IMG/VR virus record: IMGVR_UViG_3300008117_006248
Span: 1 to 64,000 of that record
Length of the DNA stretch: 64,000 bases
Direction: 5' to 3' (one strand)
Source: a virus
Part shown: positions 57,201 through 64,000 of the stretch, in pieces
Layout of the letters: every line of letters starts with the position of its first letter
Numbering within the stretch: the stretch's first letter is position 1
Translations under genes and position numbers: made by a program
Notes under the pieces: model-generated
Seen by the model: only the letters and a program-made list of their open reading frames with translations
Database searches by the model: none
What the model was told of the DNA's origin: nothing

Positions 57201-57996
57201 ATTTAGAGTAGTCTATTATAGCCTTGCCATCTGCCGTTAAATCTGCATAATCATAAATACCAAGTGGCTCGCTTGCTCTAGAAATTCTATACTTTAAAGA
57301 AGTTTGGTTCTCTAACTGGAACGGTATTTCAAAAATTGAATTATCCTGCGGTAAAGAATATCCACTATCATTATATAAAAATTTGTATCTAGTTGTTACT
57401 TCATTTCTATAGCCCACATATCCAGAATCAATATATGAATAAGTAGCATCAGTATTATTAGTGTATAGTGAAATATTAGTATTAGCCCAGTCTTCGCCAG
57501 AAACAGTTAATAGATCATTATTTGTTGACTGAGATTTTGTTAAACCTGTAATCTCATATCTTCTATATACTTTGCCAGGAAAGTCCATATCTGGCATAAT
57601 AACATTTGGCTTTGACCCAGAAACGAATCTATCTGTTATTTCAAAATCTCTTAAGTAATTGTAACCATCAATACCTAATAGCCCTTCTGTTATAAAAAAC
57701 CTTGCTTTTGGGGCTTCTCCTTCGAAGTTGATGATAGAGAACTTTTTGCCTGTGACTGTAAATTTTGATGCGACGATGTCTTCCACCAACGGTCTTGGGA
57801 CAGAATATCCATTAGGGCTATGGTTTGGGTTTTCGAAAAACGAAATCCAAAGGCCGTAAGTATATTTAGAAAAATCTGGTGTTATTCCAGAGCCCCCGCC
57901 GCTGCCAGAAGAACCAGATGAGCCAGAAGATCCTGATGAACCTACAGCACCTAAAACTGTTGTTATAAAATTTTTATTGTCTGTTTCTACGCTCAT
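48280..57996 (-). CDS. Giant virion protein (3238 residues), Gly-Ser-linked, Ig/FN3-like
   Basis: The protein has 3238 residues from the ATG that follows the previous stop as TAACATG; an in-frame TTG at 58011 is less likely. After about 18 residues comes a flexible linker, GSSGSSGSSGSSGSGGGSG, and a similar one, GSSGSSGSSGPG, sits near residue 1110. Between and after these are thousands of beta-prone residues. Around 1205-1290 a fibronectin-III-like pattern is visible ('IKVDWNEVAGCGYYNIYQKDRNNKLTF', then a Pro/Asn turn and a Tyr-rich strand). It carries few Cys. Its length suits a long tail fibre or tape-like surface protein, not a helical tape measure, because coiled coil is absent. No enzymatic motif was found. 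Confidence 0.7.
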   Translation of the reverse strand: MSVETDNKNFITTVLGAVGSSGSSGSSGSSGSGGGSGITPDFSKYTYGLWISFFENPNHSPNGYSVPRPLVEDIVASKFTVTGKKFSIINFEGEAPKARFFITEGLLGIDGYNYLRDFEITDRFVSGSKPNVIMPDMDFPGKVYRRYEITGLTKSQSTNNDLLTVSGEDWANTNISLYTNNTDATYSYIDSGYVGYRNEVTTRYKFLYNDSGYSLPQDNSIFEIPFQLENQTSLKYRISRASEPLGIYDYADLTADGKAIIDYSKYKEEVSGVIDGQISYAFEPVTEISFTKEEFQNILDTDKIKTREIKNDSFFTGFKLSKSDNLFKFILLTTGDTEEIYKLDVQVERYNTREKPAVSGYVMSSYNLGAGAVNISLNAGGAVYPRISEDGEPFGYENVQDLIDVEQLNESEKYAQDIQIPEAGDEEDQSQLAKTIQDNFDALAKAYNDDFGEEDSRAENTEAWETRAEIDQNDQDLLTEANNEMPVYKTALPNFPLPKKIITRDFYSNYLNTGESYIVTPLSNYGLSPTFVSCGDQFGVLAYYINEDKNSTASEPVFRTVVNSTCDGYFIDATGLCKGDTALFDNNRYASDGLKIQNGSVTQIQSDGVITKNNYVNQESWLKAVNYFYTKNYVASFNVYPSLSENSYNTLFSQALRDVNERIGGPAIADGVNSFSSNTAKAPRVFVEREIYTKSYKANEAFELNQAILSGVYTPGDADLAAEEVEKLYCVQTYEPYEANSFTISKQNYYYPAQDYNEEVSFRRFLENSAASLSYQTGENFGAVSFKDQDIEVEKLFRIEYVTGNSFSYDDTSNFRAWSATAAPPSNITISNQDTKSYSYHLYGYNSSSAPLSFIKSNVQNGESATSASFSNLVVLKFIKQGLTNSVFQQEENEGDAKITKSYINTTIANNSGSLLDPSKVRINIQTYNYKVVANLENHQWTLFNQNPINNNIYGSRDSSNFSEPRFFQDDKEETKELLSTLFFFPNGSYTSKNYEGKPITTSSINALSDGLFENHIYIKEENETSKKYESNYVLETLENGYITKLRPSTEVLDGKGRFRNTRRLQITKVKYNFYTKDLVLIGDAGSPYSINFNYGWEYDLQYKLKTAPAGSSGSSGSSGPGASTGWTTMSKDVGFSKDIISAEYSAISPYYFSAEDLETPNYLSMVAFKTNLPLFLDDANYEFRIFKQEKLVVSSDSANVIKKTNFLPIKVDWNEVAGCGYYNIYQKDRNNKLTFLRSEPSGINSFSYVIPDVSQRNVDLGVYNFGANGNNYYDIVVSGIKSSVVKKKETLASEYGFEVGDSNSQQNTVTKFENVASYTPVSVSSPTYSQLLDFNNPESKTSGFKINQDYNEYYFVTDKADASLENIPSSFESYVLNTGNASCFVGGSSVNTNQYAKISNNGVITVANAASLPSSSFDLLDAEQDDDILYLSANVTVLNSSSIASKTLTLVNDSNSSINVTFGSTVSISANQTKKLLFSDDGVTKSIQTQSTYSNVTMQDSKIYHPKEGFINFNHTTGEFSSADSFANLPIYNFSKDSLVINGLSLDADSFNYVSWNGSSASKSQKTYFDGIKIYLKAKETEEDSTKLLKDDTDIILSQFSTAVGTTRDYFFLKDESINRALNIRIINGSSIEVLQRQYQDFKLTVTQKSASLVTYSIIYPSSSPFFELSNSREQLVLLKGDLVQYIDLKSLDAGLPKESFVYFVNKNSQSVFFYRNTQENIVYTLAENQIARAMLVTVGSTQVVRLDILNETLSHFYFDIDNSLISSSINILDLNFCGTQINLPPASSLQNKELFLICRNRFLPNKINKESVKDTENIISTEDNPSTLEINEIGDLAQNSICLRVTGSSSDALPILQRTSFLSRNVNGTVIDLEDNVIDRYHEDYFYIRNSQIDTFTIKDSYNRKYGYKGKIFLPTLEQSVGIQSFDSADGNNLYRIKEVNSIDFDYAPDEYVNGRLQASKPLIPDARIFSYESESGSTAKSFPNALATDQILINFAYDTVTVSVDSVTKTLKKNRLVKNSGANYVYPIYNNKEFFIAQVNSERTNTRKSGGTTFYYIIEADKADVDSIILPDISATISFVIKNVSGRPYEIKTLSGVLVHTLLPSSGNNQKLFTYTGAPYTVTTDTTDFSDSNIFGEVENVSYLPTSIALSNQAFDLEAEHPLASLWAAGFSKIDLIQDAFIDIDGDAIKLDIDYSVFDVYSSVSVSTSKIIYCYGRKAIDITQLGDKKYIVNDFYLFASYDGTKIKKEQFYLTDRVSDEFNAGAYNLKVIDTNHTDLTKFFKSQNAINGLPNVILIPITKYSSKFYLPNLDISIGGSTLASLLSGKKILFVNLVKSDSSAPNSIYNYSTAVTSNLLDVNSIALYSVSGSAWVKETSSLPQVKKVFATARNLKGISGLSTTEIVGGNEFLYLPNFNRFNVDINSFIDKSFRDFYVFNPCKYRMYIGSNNSLLGNGALTRVIRNATQNLFTASSLDLNASSVFSVTTLNYAEGRAPENLTQTVNELYPNLKFGARIKVIQNIGNSKYTYLFRYNSKNKAEEIIIKNREFGVLDLKDLTSYDANSKLFIYGSSQVNSSGNFFDSYSLKLLNAGLLGSEKFYIYNNTPYYLSIFFDFATETFCSIPPKSFIEISDSRVSFLGSYEKGIYYISKKDSSTNYLLKTDLKFFLNGIYDYVSFAGEKESDKDNKNIIITPLIKDETYASSYYYADQAIIETVVNNFRGIYITNLASMNLTNNTQSYNLLKPVYRITTAGHYLLTDNNNDLTVTAPSYGQQIFLINNCPRDIFVNILSDENRRRKVYRNSVMIVEAGPTSGVVSRYLKKAKARDEFYCIFNPNTAISTQREITLNLGIIRNEELLPILDDNQVEQKSYVKLLSKDGTSTTINLALRNYYNGKDIPTDSPSNVVGYEVGIGHETIYRFLFFDAYQSTYTLPGIQNGIKYQVSISQSFFDNINIPTDTAFTNTTELPYLKYKGKFYSDGETFVGEDVTTYEIKYPNFVRLYKVVEDIDRPFNKAEEKGEEGGADASITEEEEVAVDQLELFKAQIRNAYKSTANSIIAWIPRDQSAFWLNSDYVDDWWTISAIDNSQTITINLEGTNKTITFKRCEIKKTGLRSPIFNYNYSFFSALSPVRQMPDNRQLTIGLDANLNPTQINNIKKLLGQSQTADNTLLPQSEMEIGGLYVESLFPENTVDANYNIINNSDIEVNITISKIKSAPDIKFDDFSKSSVIKIINRK

Positions 57997-57997
57997 G

Positions 57998-60900
57998 TTA
58001 TTGTCTTCCAACCATATTTGGACTTATTGGTACTGATTGATCGCCAGAATTATCATAAGAGTCTCTCATTAGGTCTTCAAATAAATAATCTCCTATAGCA
58101 GAATCATAACCTCCAGGTATATTTATTCCACTTAAACCAGCCCTAATAATAGCTTCTACTTGTCCCGGACTCATTTCAGAACCTTTATTCACAAAACCAT
58201 TACACATTGCTCTTAAATAATATTCCATTTGTATATAATGGTCGGAATACATTATCGTGTTTTTATCGACCTTTGGGATAAGTTTTACAAAGTAAAATCT
58301 TGGATAACAACACCCAAACGGTCTTTGTTTTTGCCAAAAGTTACCATTATCCATTGAAACATCCCCATTTACGCCTCTCGGGCATTGAATGCCAGCCATT
58401 GTATGACAAAGATAATTTATTAATGCATTTTCATCTGTTCTATATGAATCAACATTAACTGCCGCAAACTTTATAAACTCTTGGATTTTGCTACTTAGTC
58501 TTCCTTTAGGAGTTCCATCTCCAGTATTTTGTAATCTATTTTCTATAATTACTTTAACGATATCTGATTTCGGGTCGTATGGATTTAGTCTAACTATTGA
58601 TTTTATTTTATATGGAGGTCTATAAATAGGACAACTAGCTGCAAAGTTTGCTGGATGATTTAAATTTCCGCGCCAGTCTCCGTACTGAGGTTTTGTATTT
58701 GCGCTTTCTATGTAGTTGTATCCAGATGGCGCTTCTACAATCAAAGGCAAATCGTTCGGCTTAGAAGACACATTAGCCAAAGCTTGCTTCACATTCCTTG
58801 ATGTGCCTCTGAATGGCTCAAGAGACTGGCTAGCCGTTAAGCATCTTGCGTTTAAAGCTCCCATTATGTCTCCATACATTGAAGGCTTCCAATAAGAGCT
58901 ATTAGACCAGTGGTATAAATTATAAGTCATGAACATGGTCCATTCGTTACTTATATTGCCAGATGGTTTTTGTTTTATTCCATCTATAATGATTTCTCCC
59001 TTATCTATTCCTTTAATTAAAGAGTCTGGTGTTATTCCATCTAACTCAAAAACTCCGATTGTGCCCGTAGAATACTCTGAAACAAAATAATAATCTCCGC
59101 CCTTGAATGTCGCGCCGTGCTTTAATATTTTCTTTTTATTATTATCTATATATATAACATGAGAATTTGTTCCCCTTAGTGAGGGTTCTAATTCTATCAC
59201 AATATAATCCTTGCCTTTGACTATTGGAATAAATGTTTCTGCTTTTGCGCCTCTTATCGATCTGTTGCCTACTTCAGTAACAGATGGCCCCATGTTTCTG
59301 AAGATATCTACGCCAGTATTTTTCATACCCATTGCGTATCTATTAAAATATAAAACAGAATCGCCATCTTCATTTACTTCATAATCCAATAAAGCTGTTC
59401 TATCAGCCATTCTTACGTTACTAGTTATGAATTTTCTAGCAGATTCATACACTGGATTAGCGCTAACATAAGCATCATTTTGATAAAGAGTTTTCTTTCT
59501 AAAGTTATACGCTACTCCATATCTTATATAATTTGTAAATACTGTTTTAGCAGTATCCGCATTAAAATGCCCTACTGGGTCCATTTGCCCAGCATCTGTT
59601 CCTGCGCCTTCTGTAGTCGCCACTCTCATCATTACATAAGCATCAGCGGCGCTTGGCTTCATTTCTAGAACATGAGCGAACTGTATTGTTATGGCAAAGT
59701 TATTTTTTGTTACTGTTTGAGTTACAATTTTCTTTCCTAAATTTATAGAACCAAAATTATTGTAAGAAGGATTAGGTATTCCATTCGAACCTCTTATCTT
59801 AAAAGAAACACTCCCTTTAACTGGATAAACAAAATAGTGTATTTTATTGAATTGATAAACTTTATAAGTGTTAGCAGAGTTTAAGGAAAGATCATTAACT
59901 ACTCCAGTTCTATTATTTAAAATATACTTATCATTAGAACTCAATGACACAGATTCGTAAATTTCATTATTAACATAAATATCAATAAACATTCCAGATA
60001 ACAGGGACTCCCCGTTCTCCGAAATACCACAAGCTATGTCAGAAGTTTGTATAAAGATAGCCGATAAACAAAATCTATTGTTAGATCCTGGAGGATTAGT
60101 ATTAAAAGCTCTTAATTCTTTGCCAGATTCATCTTGACCTTTAAATAAAAACGTATCGCTAGCATTTGTTGGTAAAAAATAATCATTTGTTGCCGTATTT
60201 TTAACTGCCAAATCAAATGAAATATTCCACAAAAAACTTCCTGGCCCTTCTGGGAAAAGTTCAGGATAGCCAAAAGAGTCATATTTTATTTTTTTATTTC
60301 CCAAGCTATCCGTCTTTATTTTACCCGAAGAATCTAGTTCATATTTTGGTCTAGAATAATTTGGGGCTAAAAGAAATTGTCTTGAAAAAAACTTTTCAAA
60401 ATCAAACCCATGAGTTATCACGGTTCTTCCTTTTATTGAATGTCTAGCTCTTTGATCTTCTGTGCCTCTGAAAAAACTTAAATAATAAAAAATAGCTTGC
60501 TCAATTTGATCTTTGGAAGCATTCTTTTTTCTGAAAATCCCGCCTTTTCCCTCTTGGTCAGGCACATAGCTAGGCGCATATCTTCCTGAAGATATTGCCT
60601 CTGTAACATATCTTAAATGCCTTCTGGCCGCAGAGCATATCCCTAAAGAAGAAAGCTGCAACTCTTTAGTTGATGGCTGCAAGGCATTTCTTGGTAAATA
60701 TTTATAATTTTGCTCAAACGCTAAACAACCTCTTTGTATTTCTGAATCGCTCCATACAATATTTAAGTTCGGATCGCCGCTTATTTTTTTAGGCATTTTG
60801 TCTGGCAGCGCTAGCTCTAAGCCGCTTAATCTAATCGGCTCAGACCAATATCCATGAACTCCATCTCTCGTATTGTCTTTAGTACCATTAGCTTGTGTTA

Positions 60901-61240
60901 CTCTTGCTGCGTTGCCAAAAATCCAAGCCATAAACGGATTGGCCACGTTTGCACCTTGAGCTTCTCCAGCTTGCGCTTCTGGCCAACCAAACTTACCATA
61001 AGTCATTTTCGGCTCTAAATTAGCATAAAATTTAAACCACTCATCTTGCGCTGGAAATTGACTATCTTGAGGATTTCTTATTCCTCTAAACATTGAAAAT
61101 GCGTAGTAAAAGATTCTCCAAGAACAATCTCCTAACCCAGATAAAATTTTCTCATTAAATGCGTCCGCCAACAGATTATGATGCTCGTAATCAGTTGATT
61201 GATTAATTTTTACTTTCTTGGCTAGTGGAAGAGATGGCAT
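57998..61240 (-). CDS. Large virion protein, possibly baseplate or tail
   Basis: The protein has 1080 residues from ATG 61240; an in-frame TTG at 61252 lies within the previous gene. It has more aromatic and Cys residues than its neighbours. Recognisable parts include a Pro/Lys/Tyr-rich 'LRYVTEAISSGRYAPSYVPDQEGKGGIF' stretch and a C-terminal region with 'AGIQCPRGVNGDVSMDNGNFWQKQRPFGCCYPRFYF'. No named family was recognised. The TAATTATG junction upstream and the TAACATG junction downstream show it is part of a tight late operon. Confidence 0.6.
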   Translation of the reverse strand: MPSLPLAKKVKINQSTDYEHHNLLADAFNEKILSGLGDCSWRIFYYAFSMFRGIRNPQDSQFPAQDEWFKFYANLEPKMTYGKFGWPEAQAGEAQGANVANPFMAWIFGNAARVTQANGTKDNTRDGVHGYWSEPIRLSGLELALPDKMPKKISGDPNLNIVWSDSEIQRGCLAFEQNYKYLPRNALQPSTKELQLSSLGICSAARRHLRYVTEAISSGRYAPSYVPDQEGKGGIFRKKNASKDQIEQAIFYYLSFFRGTEDQRARHSIKGRTVITHGFDFEKFFSRQFLLAPNYSRPKYELDSSGKIKTDSLGNKKIKYDSFGYPELFPEGPGSFLWNISFDLAVKNTATNDYFLPTNASDTFLFKGQDESGKELRAFNTNPPGSNNRFCLSAIFIQTSDIACGISENGESLLSGMFIDIYVNNEIYESVSLSSNDKYILNNRTGVVNDLSLNSANTYKVYQFNKIHYFVYPVKGSVSFKIRGSNGIPNPSYNNFGSINLGKKIVTQTVTKNNFAITIQFAHVLEMKPSAADAYVMMRVATTEGAGTDAGQMDPVGHFNADTAKTVFTNYIRYGVAYNFRKKTLYQNDAYVSANPVYESARKFITSNVRMADRTALLDYEVNEDGDSVLYFNRYAMGMKNTGVDIFRNMGPSVTEVGNRSIRGAKAETFIPIVKGKDYIVIELEPSLRGTNSHVIYIDNNKKKILKHGATFKGGDYYFVSEYSTGTIGVFELDGITPDSLIKGIDKGEIIIDGIKQKPSGNISNEWTMFMTYNLYHWSNSSYWKPSMYGDIMGALNARCLTASQSLEPFRGTSRNVKQALANVSSKPNDLPLIVEAPSGYNYIESANTKPQYGDWRGNLNHPANFAASCPIYRPPYKIKSIVRLNPYDPKSDIVKVIIENRLQNTGDGTPKGRLSSKIQEFIKFAAVNVDSYRTDENALINYLCHTMAGIQCPRGVNGDVSMDNGNFWQKQRPFGCCYPRFYFVKLIPKVDKNTIMYSDHYIQMEYYLRAMCNGFVNKGSEMSPGQVEAIIRAGLSGINIPGGYDSAIGDYLFEDLMRDSYDNSGDQSVPISPNMVGRQ

Positions 61241-61242
61241 AA

Positions 61243-61812
61243 TTAACTCCAAACTCCAATTCCGCCGCCTCCGCCTCCGGATTGGGATTTTAAAGTTCTT
61301 GCGCTTATATTAGAATCTCTATAAGATAGATATTGTTTGCCTGCGCCATTTTTTGATTTAAGAGGCCCTTGACTTTGTTGCACAGAAGAATTGTTTATGT
61401 ATGGAGTCTGCGCTATTTTAACTTGAGATATTTTTTCAAAAGAAACAGAAGCGACTAACTGTTCTCCATACTCATAGTTTTTTGAAAGATTGCCTTTCTG
61501 CCCAATAAAAGTAGATGGCATGGCTACCTTAGTAAAAGTTAGCGTCTTTATAAAATTCCTATCGCTTGTTTGTATAGTAGGTCCAAAAAAATTAATTAAA
61601 TTGACTGGAACATTTAGGCATAAAATGTATCCTTTATTATAATTTATAAAATCCTCTTCAAACAATGCGGCGGCTTCTGGCCCCATTTGCGCCGTAACAA
61701 AAGCCCTTAAAGTCGCGCTAACTTTTAAACCTACCGTAGTGTTTTTATCCGATCCATTCCAAGACGCTATATAAGGATAAGCGTCTTTTGCAGCTATTGT
61801 TGATCTTCTCAT
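61243..61812 (-). CDS. Small virion protein with a Gly-rich C-terminus
   Basis: The protein has 189 residues. Its main part is alpha/beta ('FVTAQMGPEAAALFEEDFINYNKGYILCLNVPVNLINFF', 'IKTLTFTKVAMPSTFIGQKGNL'), followed by a flexible Ser/Asn/Gln tail with a run of six Gly residues (GGGGGGIGVWS). Function is unknown. It lies between two large virion genes, with 1-2 nt gaps, so it is probably a virion or assembly component. Confidence 0.55.
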   Translation of the reverse strand: MRRSTIAAKDAYPYIASWNGSDKNTTVGLKVSATLRAFVTAQMGPEAAALFEEDFINYNKGYILCLNVPVNLINFFGPTIQTSDRNFIKTLTFTKVAMPSTFIGQKGNLSKNYEYGEQLVASVSFEKISQVKIAQTPYINNSSVQQSQGPLKSKNGAGKQYLSYRDSNISARTLKSQSGGGGGGIGVWS

Positions 61813-61813
61813 T

Positions 61814-63199
61814 TTATTTTACTCCTGTTATATATCTTTCTATTATATTGTTGTTTATGCCGCTAAGAGTAAGTTTTGCGACTAGTGGATTTTCGTCAAA
61901 TTGAGTGCTATAAATAACTTTAACATTTATAGACGTATCTTCTGTTATGGCAACTCCAGTTTTAACATATCCAGCGGAGCCAGAAACAAAAGAACTATCT
62001 CTATAACTTATCAAATTATTTCCTATTCCGGTAAGCAAATCAAAAAATCCAGTTACACTCTTTGTGTAAAAAGAAGTCTGCGCCGTTCCAGAAGCTATGC
62101 TTGGATTTGTATTATTTAATATTCCGGTGCCCCCAGAAAAGATTACTGTTGGTGCGGATGTATATCCAGAACCAAAATTGGTCATAGTTACATCTACTAC
62201 AGAATCATATGTTGTGCTGTCTATACCAAGAACAGCCACTCCGGAGGCCGATCCCGATGCCCCACCTCCACTAAATATAACACTCGGCGCAGACAAATAT
62301 CCATTGCCTCCACTAGCTACATTTACATCGGTTACCATTCCCATGTAACCAGTAGCTCCAGAAAAATAAGTCAAAGAAATACTTATCGGTAAACTAGCAG
62401 GCACTAGCTCTTCTCTATTAGTAGAATATCCGTAATCTAAAACTAAAGACCCCACTTTAGAAACCCCACTTTCAAATGTTGCTTCTGATATAGAACTTAA
62501 AGAATCAGACCCTTCTTGAATATTAAAAACATACTCTAAGAATGGAACATCAACCCCCGTAACAGTCAACTGACTTGTATAATCTCCAGCGCTTGTATTT
62601 AATGTATAATTTGAAATAAGTTCTCCAAGACCAGGATAGTTTTGTTGTATTAATATTTGCTGACTGCTAGAAGATTTAACTAGTCCCGTAGGAATGCTTT
62701 GAAACGAAAACGAAGATTGAGAATCAAAATCTCCTGAGAAAACTTTGATTCCGCTTAGCGAATTTGTCGTTAGCGTGCCTGTTATATAATTTCCAGTTAT
62801 AAATGTTTGAGGCGTCGTTAAAGAGAGCGTTGGTTTTTCTGAGCTAATACTTATAGAAGAATCTAACGTGCAACCAGTTAAATTAATAAAAAATCTTTCA
62901 GCGTAAAAATCTTCTTTTAGCCCAGATCTTACTATTTGATCTCCATTTATAGCGTAGTCATAAGCAGCCCCTGAAAAATTTGTAGTAATATTAACTTGAT
63001 TATCTGGGGTATAAGAGCCGCAGTATCGATTTTCATTATCAATAATTTTGCCACTTATAAAAGAGATTTTGTAAGTTTTGCTTTGACCACTAAAACCTAT
63101 GTCGCAAACGCCCGTGCAATTATCGAAAGAAAGACCAAATTCTGCTGAAAAGCGGTTCTCTCTTAAAACACTTCTGAATGTATTGCCGGAGATTATCAT
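61814..63199 (-). CDS. Virion protein with GxGYxxAPxVxFSGG repeats
   Basis: The protein has 461 residues. Two adjacent repeats are clear: 'VNVASGGNGYLSAPSVIFSGGGASGSASG' and, after about 20 residues, 'VTMTNFGSGYTSAPTVIFSGGTG'. This GSGYTSAPTV pattern recurs in beta-helical or Ig-like parts of marine phage structural proteins. Surrounding segments are Ser/Thr-rich strands. Two pairs of Cys (CTGVCDIG, YCG, GCTLD) are near the N-terminus. It probably belongs to a tail or fibre accessory structure. ATG overlaps the previous stop by one base. Confidence 0.65.
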   Translation of the reverse strand: MIISGNTFRSVLRENRFSAEFGLSFDNCTGVCDIGFSGQSKTYKISFISGKIIDNENRYCGSYTPDNQVNITTNFSGAAYDYAINGDQIVRSGLKEDFYAERFFINLTGCTLDSSISISSEKPTLSLTTPQTFITGNYITGTLTTNSLSGIKVFSGDFDSQSSFSFQSIPTGLVKSSSSQQILIQQNYPGLGELISNYTLNTSAGDYTSQLTVTGVDVPFLEYVFNIQEGSDSLSSISEATFESGVSKVGSLVLDYGYSTNREELVPASLPISISLTYFSGATGYMGMVTDVNVASGGNGYLSAPSVIFSGGGASGSASGVAVLGIDSTTYDSVVDVTMTNFGSGYTSAPTVIFSGGTGILNNTNPSIASGTAQTSFYTKSVTGFFDLLTGIGNNLISYRDSSFVSGSAGYVKTGVAITEDTSINVKVIYSTQFDENPLVAKLTLSGINNNIIERYITGVK

Positions 63200-63987
63200 T
63201 AGCTTAAGAAGTTAGTGTTTACTAGTTTTATATTTGGTCTATTTTTGTAGATTAAAGTTTGCAAATTTAACGGCTTGCCCGGATAGCTCTGGAAAGAGCA
63301 TTGAATAGTCAAGCCATTTTCTGCTAAAGCAATATTTAATTTCGTTAAACCGTTGTCTACTGTAAGCAAAGACTTTAGCTGATCTGAAATACTAGAACAG
63401 AACAAATCAGCAGAATAACTTACGTTGGGCTGTAATAAAGATGCGGCTTTATAATCATAAATTGATTTTATTTTTTCGTGAAAGCTTTCAAAGGTGTCGA
63501 ATTCATATCTTGGTTTTTGATTTGATCCATATCCTTGGAAATTCATAACTACAGGAGTTCCATCTCCAAAAGCGCCGCCGATTGATTGATTACTAGAGTA
63601 AGACTGCTCCGTCTCGTCTGCGTAAAGCTCTCTTACATTCGGAGTAATATTATTTACATCTAATTCTAGCGAAAACCCTTCGTTGTTCAATATTCTTAGT
63701 ATGTCATCTTTATCTTCTAGCCCGCCTCTAATAAAGTTTTTAAAAGGAGCGAAAATCTGACTAGAACTCTTGCTCTTTAAAGTAACTATATAGTTAACTT
63801 GCGATGGCAAAGTTATATATTCTGATTCTAATCTAGTAGTGTTTACCATTGTGAATGGAACTGGAGTAGGAAATCTTGTGCTTCTTACAAGTATATTGTT
63901 TAAAGCTGGAGACGCCAAAGCTAACATGCCACTAGAAGATTGCAAAGATTTGCTAATGTGAGCTGTCAAGAAAGCGTTCGATGGCAT
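63199..63987 (-). CDS. Virion protein, 262 residues, near the window's right edge
   Basis: The protein has 262 residues and starts 13 nt from the window edge, so its upstream neighbour is not seen. It is alpha/beta with a central helix-rich part ('FESFHEKIKSIYDYKAASLL') and a beta end ('LTIQCSFQSYPGKPLNLQTLIYKNRPNIKLVNTNF'). No motif is recognised; its place first in the visible late operon, upstream of the large proteins, suggests a tail or baseplate part. The 13 bases left of it in the window hold nothing identifiable. Confidence 0.55.
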   Translation of the reverse strand: MPSNAFLTAHISKSLQSSSGMLALASPALNNILVRSTRFPTPVPFTMVNTTRLESEYITLPSQVNYIVTLKSKSSSQIFAPFKNFIRGGLEDKDDILRILNNEGFSLELDVNNITPNVRELYADETEQSYSSNQSIGGAFGDGTPVVMNFQGYGSNQKPRYEFDTFESFHEKIKSIYDYKAASLLQPNVSYSADLFCSSISDQLKSLLTVDNGLTKLNIALAENGLTIQCSFQSYPGKPLNLQTLIYKNRPNIKLVNTNFLS

Positions 63988-64000
63988 TTTTCTTGTTATA

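Overview
The window reads as part of a large, AT-rich, tailed double-stranded DNA bacteriophage genome (Caudoviricetes). It carries a phage replication set, dUTPase, dNMP kinase, ribonucleotide reductase and a sigma-like factor, next to very large, low-similarity virion proteins and collagen-like tail fibre genes. There are no rRNA or tRNA genes and no recognisable integrase or transposase. Genes are packed with 1-4 nt overlaps (ATGA, TAATG, TAATATG). Start codons almost never have a Shine-Dalgarno sequence, so the host probably initiates largely without it. The host cannot be named from the sequence.

Layout. (1) 1-3686, plus strand: fibre locus, with a collagen-like (Gly-X-Thr/Ile) tail fibre broken by a one-base deletion, a jelly-roll-like adhesin, a tail-fibre-assembly-like chaperone and a small virion-type protein. 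(2) 3683-7512, mostly minus strand: early accessory genes (small unknowns, Hsp20, dNMP kinase, HNH nuclease, a mini-collagen peptide on plus, and a dUTPase operon with a small membrane protein). (3) 7555-9475, plus strand: an unknown gene, a 440-nt gene-free stretch that looks like a structured RNA under its own promoter, a sigma-70-like factor and a DUF736-like protein. (4) 9476-28160, plus strand: a long sugar and glycan cluster interrupted by an adenosylcobalamin-dependent ribonucleotide reductase. It holds several glycosyltransferases, an RmlC-like epimerase, SDR enzymes, a radical SAM protein, a split thiamine-diphosphate enzyme, a methyltransferase, and a set matching GDP-colitose synthesis (Gmd, ColD-like dehydratase with His in place of the PLP lysine, ColC/Fcl-like synthase), plus a GHMP sugar kinase and a nucleotidyltransferase. 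(5) 28144-41710, plus strand: replication and recombination, with a RecA-like protein, a PD-(D/E)XK nuclease, DnaB-like helicase, primase, Cas4/RecB-like nuclease, a DNA polymerase III alpha split into PHP, exonuclease and polymerase genes, an SSB-like protein, two more glycan genes and an annealing-like protein. (6) 41711-63987, minus strand: late virion genes, including one protein of 3238 residues.

Two regulatory themes stand out. Early and DNA-metabolism genes are preceded by a compact sigma-70-type promoter (TTGACW-N16/17-CATAAT or close) placed so that transcription should begin at or within a few bases of the start codon, which predicts leaderless mRNAs. Structural and glycan genes lack it. 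One copy of the same promoter drives the putative structured RNA, which ends just before the sigma-like gene, a possible switch point between early and late expression.

Strongest candidates for new biology: the structured RNA at about 8032-8468 and its link to the sigma gene; the leaderless early promoter set; the phage-borne colitose-type pathway combined with a thiamine-diphosphate enzyme pair; and the three-piece polymerase with a degenerate PHP subunit.
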